DNA of 40,467 nucleotides from CBFHMJ01 sp965656875. GTDB lineage: Bacteria; Pseudomonadota; Gammaproteobacteria; Enterobacterales; Alteromonadaceae. Under the pieces are notes generated by a model, which was not told the origin of the DNA, ran no database searches, and saw only the letters and a program-made list of their open reading frames with translations. Shown piece after piece: positions 23,554-30,954 of the stretch (its first letter is position 1; each line of letters starts with the position of its first letter). The stretch covers positions 1 through 40,467 of the forward strand of contig CBFHMJ010000012.1 in assembly GCA_965656875.1 (NCBI GenBank), read 5' to 3'. Position numbers and translations under genes: made by a program.

Positions 23554-24264
23554 ATGAAAGAAGCAGCCATCACGTGGGCAGCCAGCTTGCTGTTGTTCAC
23601 ATTAACTACGCAGGCACAATCATCACTACCCCTGACGAGTGATATTCGTGAAATTGTCACATTGCCCACTGTTACTGGCCTGAAGGCGGTTGTCTCTGAG
23701 GGTGAACTGGTATTCATTTCAGATAATGGACGATTTGCTATCAAGGGGACGCTCTATGATACCTGGCACAAGACCCGGATAACATCGCTTGCTGCACTGA
23801 AACAACTCTCGAATACCCTGTATCTGGATAAGCTGGGTGTGAAGCTTAATGAGCTGGAACCGCTGATCCTTGCTGATAATCCGGTTGCGACAACGGCCAG
23901 TAAGGTTGTGGTTTTTGTCGATCCACGTTGTCCGCACTGCCACACGCTGTTGCAACAAGCGAAACGATTAAGTGACCAGTTTACATTTCAGATTGTGGCG
24001 CTTCCTTTGTTAAGTCGTTCATCAACGGATATGGTCCGGCAACTGGGCTGTGCTCAGGATAAACAACAGGCATTAAAAGCCTTGTTATCGGGGCAGTATC
24101 AGGGGCTCATTCAGCAACCTGATTGTGATACCACGCCCATGCATCGGGCATTGATTACCGGAAATATTCTTGGCATTAAAGCCGTGCCATTTCTAATTGC
24201 GCCGGATGGAAGAACGTTTCAGGGGGTACCGCCATCACTTCGTCAATGGTTATTGGGGGACTGA
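23554..24264 (+). CDS. dsbC: DsbC-like periplasmic disulphide isomerase of the conjugation operon
   Basis: I place the start at ATG 23554 (GAGG at 23545-23548), giving 236 aa with a signal peptide (MKEAAITWAASLLLFTLTTQ). The N-terminal dimerisation-type domain (VVSEGELVFISDNGRFAIKG) is followed by a thioredoxin fold with an active-site CPHC at about residues 126-129 (FVDPRCPHCHTLL) and the cis-Pro in GIKAVPFLIAPDG. It assists folding of Cys-rich T4SS proteins such as TraU, TraN and TraH. It ends 3 nt before traC, the same pairing as in SXT/R391-type elements. Confidence 0.9.
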   Translation: MKEAAITWAASLLLFTLTTQAQSSLPLTSDIREIVTLPTVTGLKAVVSEGELVFISDNGRFAIKGTLYDTWHKTRITSLAALKQLSNTLYLDKLGVKLNELEPLILADNPVATTASKVVVFVDPRCPHCHTLLQQAKRLSDQFTFQIVALPLLSRSSTDMVRQLGCAQDKQQALKALLSGQYQGLIQQPDCDTTPMHRALITGNILGIKAVPFLIAPDGRTFQGVPPSLRQWLLGD

Positions 24265-24267
24265 GTC

Positions 24268-26661
24268 ATGTACAGTGCACATCATCAACGACTTGCTGAT
24301 CTGTTTCCGGTGCTGGCCTTCGATACCTCATCGTCGATCTTCTTTTTAGCCGACCAGTCAATCGGGTTTGGTTTTGTGGCAGACCCGCTGTCTGGCGGGG
24401 ATGAAGCGATTGCCGACCGGGTTAATGTTTTGCTCAATAATGACTGGCCCAGAGATACGCTGGTTCAATTTTGTCTGATTAGTTCTGAAGATATCAGGGC
24501 GCCGCTTGAGCAGGCAAAGCAACGGCGACAGACCACGAACAATCCGCTATTTACAACAGCCAGTGACCGCCGGCGACACTTTTTGCAACAGGGCGTTCTG
24601 GCCCCCATCGACACGGCGACACAAATCCAGGTGCGGGATTTTCAACTGGTGATAACGGTTAAAGTCCCGCTGGCCGGTTTGACTCCCAGCCACCAGGAAT
24701 GGCACCAGCTGGCCACACTTCGATCCGCTTTTTTTCAAACGCTGAAAACAACAGGGTTTTCAGCCGTCACGCTCGACAGTCAGCGCTATTTGACCGTGTT
24801 TCAAAGTTTACTGAACAGACAGCAGGATGCATCCTGGCGTGACCAGCCAGACCCAATCCCTGAACCGGATAAACCACTGAATCAACAGTTATTTGATTAT
24901 GATACGGACCTGACCGTCGAAGCGTCACGGTTAATGCTTGGCCCATCGCATATCAGTACCCTGTCATTCAAACGACTCCCGACGCATGTCTGGTTTGGAC
25001 ACGCGATGAACTACATCGGTGATCGGATGACGGGCAGCCGGGGACTTCGGGGTCACCTGATGATCACCGCTACCTTGCATATGCCGGCCGCCGATGTTGT
25101 GCAACAACAACTGGACACTCGCCGTCAGTGGGCCGTTAACCAGGCGTACGGTCCTATGCTCAAATTCGTGCCAATACTCGCGGCTAAGAAACACGGGTTT
25201 GATGTCATTGACGCCGCCTTACAGCAGGGGGAGCGACCGGTCAAACTGGCGTTAACCCTGACATTGTTCTCACCGGATGAACAACAGGCCGTGAGTGATG
25301 TGTCCAATGCCCGCACCTATTTTAAAGAGCTGGGATTTGAAATCATGGCAGACCGATTTTTCTGTTTGCCTGTGTTTTTAAACGCATTGCCTTTGGGGGC
25401 CGATCGCGCCGCTATGGCCGATTTATTTCGCTATAAAACACTGGCAACCAGTCAGGCCATTCCCTTGCTGCCACTCTTTGCTGACTGGAAAGGAACCGGA
25501 ACCCCTACCCTGTCGATGATTTCTCGCAATGGACAACTCATGAATGTATCGCTGTATGATTCAGGGAGTAATTACAATGCCTGTATTGCCGCACAATCCG
25601 GTTCAGGCAAATCGTTTCTGGTGAATGAAATCATCGCGTCTTATCTGGCTGAAGGCGGACAATGCTGGGTGATCGATGTCGGTCGTTCCTATGAAAAACT
25701 TTGTCAGCTGTTTGGCGGAGAGTTTTTGCAGTTTGATAAAGCCAGTCATATTTGTCTCAATCCGTTTGATATTGTGGAAAATTATGAAGAAGAAGCGGAT
25801 GTTATCAACGGTATTATTGCGGCGATGGCGGCACCGACACAGCCGTTAACGGATTTTCAAACGGCATCATTAAAACGGGAGGTTCAGCAATTATGGCTGG
25901 AGTGTGGTCATGCATTGCAGGTTGATGATATTGCTCAGCGTCTTACTGCCCATGACGATCAACGTATCCGGGATATCGGCCAACAGTTGTTTCCCTTCAC
26001 TGCGCAGGGAGAATACGGTCGTTTTTTTACCGGTCAGAACAATGTGCGGTTTAAACAATCCTTCACGGTACTGGAGCTGGAGGAGCTGAAAGGAAGAAAA
26101 CATTTGCAGCAAGTGGTTCTCCTGCAACTGATTTATCAAATTCAGCAAGACATGTATCTGGGACAGCGTGATCGACGAAAAATTGTGATTATTGATGAAG
26201 CGTGGGATTTACTGACCCATGGTGATGTGGGCAAGTTTATTGAAACGGGATATCGGCGTTTTCGAAAATATGGCGGTGCCGCAGTAACGGTAACGCAGTC
26301 AGTCAATGATTTATATGCCAGTGCAACCGGAAAAGCCATCGCGGAGAACTCCGCGAACATGTACTTGCTGGGGCAAAAAGCAGAAACCATCAATACCCTG
26401 AAACATCAGGAGCGTTTGCCGCTGACAGATACCGGGTATGAATTGCTAAAAACCGTCCATACGCAGCCGGGACTGTATTCTGAAATTTTCTTTATCACTG
26501 AACGTGGTAGCGGTATTGGCCGGTTGATTGTCGATCCGTTTCATCAACAATTGTATTCCTCCCGGGCAGAGGATGTGTATGCGATTGAGCAGTTAATGGC
26601 GCGTGGCATGACATTGTCGGAGGCTATTTTGTCGGTGGTTGAGCGTCACGCGGGAGATTGA
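24268..26661 (+). CDS. traC: TraC-like T4SS ATPase (VirB4 family)
   Basis: The 797-residue ATPase has Walker A in IAAQSGSGKSFLVNE (about residues 440-453) and Walker B in KIVIIDEAWDLL (about 639-650), with downstream RFRKYGGAAVTVTQS and NSANMYLLGQ blocks typical of VirB4/TraC. The N-terminal half is the TraC domain with FCLISSEDIRAP. It energises pilus assembly and substrate transfer at the inner membrane. The length is close to F TraC (875 aa) and SXT TraC (about 800 aa). traW, traU and traN, normally downstream, are absent here, and accessory DNA follows. Confidence 0.96.
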   Translation: MYSAHHQRLADLFPVLAFDTSSSIFFLADQSIGFGFVADPLSGGDEAIADRVNVLLNNDWPRDTLVQFCLISSEDIRAPLEQAKQRRQTTNNPLFTTASDRRRHFLQQGVLAPIDTATQIQVRDFQLVITVKVPLAGLTPSHQEWHQLATLRSAFFQTLKTTGFSAVTLDSQRYLTVFQSLLNRQQDASWRDQPDPIPEPDKPLNQQLFDYDTDLTVEASRLMLGPSHISTLSFKRLPTHVWFGHAMNYIGDRMTGSRGLRGHLMITATLHMPAADVVQQQLDTRRQWAVNQAYGPMLKFVPILAAKKHGFDVIDAALQQGERPVKLALTLTLFSPDEQQAVSDVSNARTYFKELGFEIMADRFFCLPVFLNALPLGADRAAMADLFRYKTLATSQAIPLLPLFADWKGTGTPTLSMISRNGQLMNVSLYDSGSNYNACIAAQSGSGKSFLVNEIIASYLAEGGQCWVIDVGRSYEKLCQLFGGEFLQFDKASHICLNPFDIVENYEEEADVINGIIAAMAAPTQPLTDFQTASLKREVQQLWLECGHALQVDDIAQRLTAHDDQRIRDIGQQLFPFTAQGEYGRFFTGQNNVRFKQSFTVLELEELKGRKHLQQVVLLQLIYQIQQDMYLGQRDRRKIVIIDEAWDLLTHGDVGKFIETGYRRFRKYGGAAVTVTQSVNDLYASATGKAIAENSANMYLLGQKAETINTLKHQERLPLTDTGYELLKTVHTQPGLYSEIFFITERGSGIGRLIVDPFHQQLYSSRAEDVYAIEQLMARGMTLSEAILSVVERHAGD

Positions 26662-26867
26662 TGGCAGAGGATTGTTTTCTAAATCTGATGTGGGTATGAG
26701 TGAATAATGACTAAAAGCGATTTTCGGTGATAGATGTTCATTTGGCTTCTATGCGTAGATTTAGTTGGATACATGATCGATGGTTATAGTAATTGAATAT
26801 TGGAATCTAACAATATGATAAATATGCCAATATCTATACTGACTACACAATTGACCAAGCCAGTAAT
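26662..26867. other. Gap after traC
   Basis: No gene or terminator is recognised. This is the junction between the tra block and accessory cargo. Confidence 0.4.
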
Positions 26868-27618
26868 CTAAATAAAATGGACCTTTTTTCGGTTCTTGGC
26901 AAGAGCAACAGCAGAGTGTCGCATGATCTGCCATACACCAGATTTGACTAAAGCTCGGCCCCTATCGTAAGAACTATTAAGCCCCTTAATTATATCTTCG
27001 ACAGCTGCTTTGGATGGTACACCTCTGAATTTCACTTCTCCGATTATTATTTGGGGCTTTTTGCCTCGGAAGTCAAAAGCTAAAACATCATCACCCTTCA
27101 TGGATTGCTCTACATTTGGATCGTACCGTAATCGATACACAGGGATATCAGCCCGAGAAGCTGAACTAATTTATTCAGCAAGAAAAACTTCAGTTAAGTT
27201 GCCTTTCTGAGTGTCTGTGTGAGTTGGAAAACGTTGAACATTGGCATCATCGAAGGTATATCCGAGTTTTTTAAAGAGGCAATCTTTCTTTTATCTCGCT
27301 CTATCATATCGGGGCTTGCATGATGCTCAATCAGCGCGGATCTTAGCTCTTGAACGGCATCGTCAACCTTTTCGTCAGGAAGTAATAGGGCACGATGCGC
27401 CATACTTTTAGCAGTAACTGAATCTGTAGATGCATTGGAGCTACCAAAGTTTTTTCCAGTGGGATGTTTTTCTAATATGCTTTCGTGTTTTGATTTACAT
27501 CTTACTGAATGCCCTGCAATTAGAAATGTCGTATCAACTCCATTGGCAGTTAACAGTACGCAACTCGTGCGTTTCTTTGAATATGAGGGAAGTTTATAAC
27601 TCAGAAGCTAAAAAATAA
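26868..27618 (-). pseudogene. HamA-like (DUF1837) nuclease gene, dead
   Basis: Three minus-strand pieces join into one protein of about 240 residues. Piece one runs from about 27612 (SYKLPSYSKKRTSCVLLTAN ... MAHRALLLPDEKVDDAVQEL ... RDKRKIASL). A frameshift in the T6 run at 27267-27272 leads into KKLGYTFDDANVQRFPTHTD and NLTEVFLAE. TAA at 27173-27171 follows, then ISSASRADIPVYRLRYDP and GDDVLAFDF...IIIGEVKFRG. The last block has the D...ExK arrangement of PD-(D/E)xK nucleases. The NLTEVFLAEY...PVYRLRYDP...GDDVLAF order recalls HamA (DUF1837) of the Hachiman defence system. No HamB helicase lies next to it. The family call is from memory. Confidence 0.65.
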
Positions 27619-27736
27619 GGATTTTACAGAATACCAAATCCCATTACTCGCAAGCATGTGACAGCTTCTTCCTTTTATAAACAACCATCACCCATGATGT
27701 TATGAATGACAAAAATATCCAGGGATTGAAAAAGTT
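27619..27736. other. Short spacer between nuclease remnant and coiled-coil gene
   Basis: Nothing recognisable is present. Confidence 0.4.
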
Positions 27737-28579
27737 TTAAATAAGCTTGAATTTGAATATATCCAGGACCACATTCTCAACTTGCATTTTGCATAAATAT
27801 TCACTTGTTCTAACGCTTCTTTCAAAATTTTTAATTGAGATGCTTTTGTTTGTATGAAGGATGCCACTTTGAGCCGATGTGCATACAGGTTTATGAACAT
27901 GTGATCTATTTTGTTTGTCTGATATTTGGGTGCCAATCCCTTTTAAACGGTTTTCCGCTCTTTTTTTCAACACATCTAATAATTTGACAGCATTACCTTT
28001 TGGATCAGATGACTTCCTTATCACAGGTAAATAAATATAGTTCTTGGAATCTACAAGCGTATGCTCATTCAACAAACTTGCGTGCTCACAAATCAATTTA
28101 GCATGCTTTATCTCTGCGGGTACTTTTGCAAGATCAATCAATTCTTTTTCTAGTGCCTTTTCAAATAGCCTGTTACTTTCATTGAAATCATTAAAAGCAT
28201 AGGTAAAAGGTGACTGATGTATATTGCATGAATCAATGAAATCGTTGTATTGCTCACGAACTTCTTTTAGTAGCTTCAATTGTAGGGTCAATTCTTCAAT
28301 TTCATTAAGATAATCTGAATTCCCGGTTTTTTCGGTTTCATCTTTGAGTTTTTGAACTTCTCCTACAAATTGCTTTGTCACCTTCAGATGTTTAATATCA
28401 TCAGGTACATTGAGTTCAATCCTCTTAAGTCGCTCTAAATGCTGTTCAAACTTATTGGCATTCTCAAAGAAATATAAAGAAAATGTTCCTAAGAGCGCTG
28501 TTAAGATACCTACACTCAAATGAGAGTTAATAACCCGAGGTATTGTCTTGCAGATAGATTTAACTTTTTCAATAAGCAT
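27737..28579 (-). CDS. Membrane-anchored coiled-coil protein of unknown function
   Basis: The 280-residue protein has one N-terminal membrane segment (about residues 21-38, LSVGILTALLGTFSLYFF). A long charged helical region follows (VTKQFVGEVQKLKDETEK, LNEIEELTLQLKLLKEVREQ) that should form coiled coils, and then a basic C-terminal tail. It starts at an ATG after AAGAGAAG. It is read in the same direction as, and 97 nt downstream of, the CsgG-like lipoprotein gene, so the two may form an operon. Both have a lower G+C content than the tra genes. No family is recognised. Confidence 0.65.
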   Translation of the reverse strand: MLIEKVKSICKTIPRVINSHLSVGILTALLGTFSLYFFENANKFEQHLERLKRIELNVPDDIKHLKVTKQFVGEVQKLKDETEKTGNSDYLNEIEELTLQLKLLKEVREQYNDFIDSCNIHQSPFTYAFNDFNESNRLFEKALEKELIDLAKVPAEIKHAKLICEHASLLNEHTLVDSKNYIYLPVIRKSSDPKGNAVKLLDVLKKRAENRLKGIGTQISDKQNRSHVHKPVCTSAQSGILHTNKSISIKNFERSVRTSEYLCKMQVENVVLDIFKFKLI

Positions 28580-28675
28580 TAACTTCTCTTTTTAAGATTG
28601 AAAGCCAATAACATTCTGCCTTTAATGAAGATAAGCGAGCTGGAAGGCGCAACTCCCTTACGCCATTCAACACAG

Positions 28676-29548
28676 TTATTTCGTATGTTCGGTAAGATCG
28701 GATACGAGTTGCTCAACAACTTTATCCATCGTATCCATGACGCTAAATCCTTTTAACTCACTTTGGTATAACCAAACAAACTCACCTGTTTTGACATCTA
28801 TTAATCGTGCTGTAATACCAACCGCAGCAATATTCCGACTTTGAGAGCGCGCCATGTTATATCCGTTCTCTCGCTTATACTGCTTCAGGCTCAATGTTTC
28901 CTGTTTTAAATGCATGGCCTGCAGCATCCGTTGGTTGCGATCAATAAGCAAATCGGCAGGATTTCCTGATTGACCTTGTTGCCAGGTATTCAACTGACTG
29001 ATGAAGGTGTTGTAATCTTTTTCATATCTTGTTTCTTCACCCTGTTTAAATACATACTGCAAAGGAATAGTTTTTTGGTCGCTGGAATATTCAACAACAC
29101 TCCCATCCAGTAAATAATCAGCTGAGACTGACTTACCAAGTGCTTGTAGTTGCTCTTCTTCGGTCATTTTTGTAAAACCACCACTGGCCATTTCAAGCTC
29201 ATTTTTACGTTTGATTAATTTAGAGCGATCGATAACTTTGAATAGTCCGTTTTTACCTGCCATTTCCAGTAGCTTTTGAGCAACGTTTTGAGAAGCCAAA
29301 GGAGCTCCTGTTGTATTGCCTTCAAAACTATCTATCCCTATTTTCATTCCAGCTAGATTTGATTTGGACTTGTCGCTACCAATCCATTTTGAAGATGCCG
29401 GTCTGAGATCCTGTTTGATCACCTCTTGAACAGTTTGCCACCGCCCCTGAGGTTCCATCGGTTTAGAGGGTGGAGGCGTTGTGTTCGCACAACCTGAAAC
29501 ATAAATGCACATTGCAGAAGTAGTTACGATTTTAAATAATTTATTCAT
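28676..29548 (-). CDS. CsgG/HfaB-family lipoprotein
   Basis: The 290-residue lipoprotein (lipobox VSGC, Cys at 20) has the CsgG core: MKIGIDSFEGNTT, then VAQKLLEMAGKNGLFKVIDR, EEQLQALGKSVSADYLLDGS, and a C-terminal NIAAVGITARLIDVKTGEFV. CsgG-family proteins form outer-membrane export pores for curli, or serve as outer-membrane assembly and polysaccharide-attachment factors (HfaB). Without csgE/F or curlin genes here, a curli role is unlikely. The N-terminal linker (TTPPPSKPMEPQGR) and the insert around residues 160-225 differ from CsgG. It is probably co-transcribed with the coiled-coil gene. Confidence 0.78.
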   Translation of the reverse strand: MNKLFKIVTTSAMCIYVSGCANTTPPPSKPMEPQGRWQTVQEVIKQDLRPASSKWIGSDKSKSNLAGMKIGIDSFEGNTTGAPLASQNVAQKLLEMAGKNGLFKVIDRSKLIKRKNELEMASGGFTKMTEEEQLQALGKSVSADYLLDGSVVEYSSDQKTIPLQYVFKQGEETRYEKDYNTFISQLNTWQQGQSGNPADLLIDRNQRMLQAMHLKQETLSLKQYKRENGYNMARSQSRNIAAVGITARLIDVKTGEFVWLYQSELKGFSVMDTMDKVVEQLVSDLTEHTK

Positions 29549-29938
29549 GTTACTAACTCTTAGCTTTTAACTTATAAAATTAACATCAATATAAAGCAGG
29601 TACAAAGTAGATTCAATGTACCCATTACATTTTTTTATTCGATAAGAAAGAGGGAGATATACAAATTTGAAATAACAAATTTATTTAAAAAGCAGTCTAT
29701 TAGAGAAGAAATGAATAATTACCAACCATTAACAACAAAAGTGCATAAACAGTTTTTTATGACTGTTTATTAATGCAATATCTGAAATTATAGCACTTGA
29801 TAAACACTGAAATATCTACTATTTATTAACATATGAGTTAAATATAGGAACTCACCGGACATATTTTGATTGTAATAGGAGTATGTGAATGCTGGAGAAC
29901 CGTAAATAATTTAAAGCAAAATGGGATAACGGCGTCTT
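29549..29938. other. A+T-rich intergenic region
   Basis: No gene is seen. The region upstream of the CsgG-like gene should contain its promoter. A+T content is high throughout. Confidence 0.4.
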
Positions 29939-30260
29939 TCAAGGAAATTCGAGGCGGATTTGTCTAAATTTCGCAGCCGTCTCTTCGGCTAATTGTCGAT
30001 AATAGTTTTCCGCATACTCAGAGGTGAGATATCGCCGATTGAACTCAAAATCCACCGGTTATTAAACCAGACGCCCCTGACAAACGAGGTCAGTTCGACC
30101 TGTTCTAATCTATACCATGGCCTGTCTTTATTGAGCTCTTCCGATTTGTACAACCTGTTTAACATTTCACAAACAGGGCATTGTCAGACGAATAATCAAC
30201 ATTGCCCACTGTGGTATATCAACTTGTCAGCCAGTTAATTACTCCGATACCACGTTCAGT
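29939..30260 (-). pseudogene. Remnant of an IS3-family transposase OrfB (C-terminal end)
   Basis: The minus strand carries the end of an IS3-type DDE transposase in several frames: VGNVDYSSDNALF (equivalent to VGDSYDNALAE), NRLYKSEELNKDRPWYRLEQ, VELTSFVRGVWFNNRWILSS, IGDIS and, after a frame change, EYAENYYRQLAEETA with TGA at 29941-29939. At least one stop and two frame changes make it non-functional. The WFN...IG.I.P....YY order is the IS3 subgroup signature. Inverted repeats were not identified. Confidence 0.8.
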
Positions 30261-30954
30261 GTTTTTTATTAATTTATCGCAGTTTTCGATAGCCGCATCA
30301 TCATAAAACACAATCTCACAAAAACGCCTTACCAACAGTGGTAAGACTTGTTTATCTCAATTTGTCACGCCGTCGATTTACATGGGAGAAACCAGAATTG
30401 TTTTTATAATATTCTCACCACTTGTCAACATCACTACCACCCGCCCATCGGCTATAGTAGCAATATCCGGATCAGTCTGGTCGCCTTGAGTATCTTCAAT
30501 AAGTGAACGCTCACCTGTTAGTGGCTGACCAGCTGAATCCACGGACATAACCATCATAGCTAACACTTTTATTAATGAGTGCCTGAGTAGATAAAAACTG
30601 ATAGAGAAACATCATCACTTCCTTTGATTCATTGAGGCGAGTCGTTATTGTGAATTCGATAATATCGATGCTCGAATTATAGCGAGGCTTTTGGTGAGAG
30701 AGCACTCAGAATGTAGAGAAATGTTGGAGACAACATATCGCCCGTTCACCTTATTGGCCTGAACCCTGTTATTGTGTCGGTCGTTATCACCTTTACCAGT
30801 AACCCCTCCCGGCATAGCTGACATCAGATAGTTAATAGCTGGCTGGCAAATCCTGGAGCCCCCCTTCCTTTTATAAATGATTTGAGTTTGTACCAGTTAT
30901 CGTGCTATTGATAATGTGTTCATTCTAACTACAAACACTTAACCAGTTGATGGC
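30261..30954. other. Gap with protein debris upstream of the TPR gene
   Basis: At 30378-30566 a minus frame reads SAGQPLTGERSLIEDTQGDQ and TDPDIATIADGRVVVMLTSG. This resembles the DQ..P..A.LADGRVVV.WTSG repeat of large RTX/VCBS-type adhesins, so it may be a fragment of such a gene. The rest holds nothing recognisable. The TPR promoter should lie near 30900. Confidence 0.4.

Noticed and set aside
23439..23744. Minus-strand 101-aa ORF opposite dsbC
   Set aside because: It lies antisense to the signal peptide and N-terminal domain of dsbC, with no ribosome binding site or motif.
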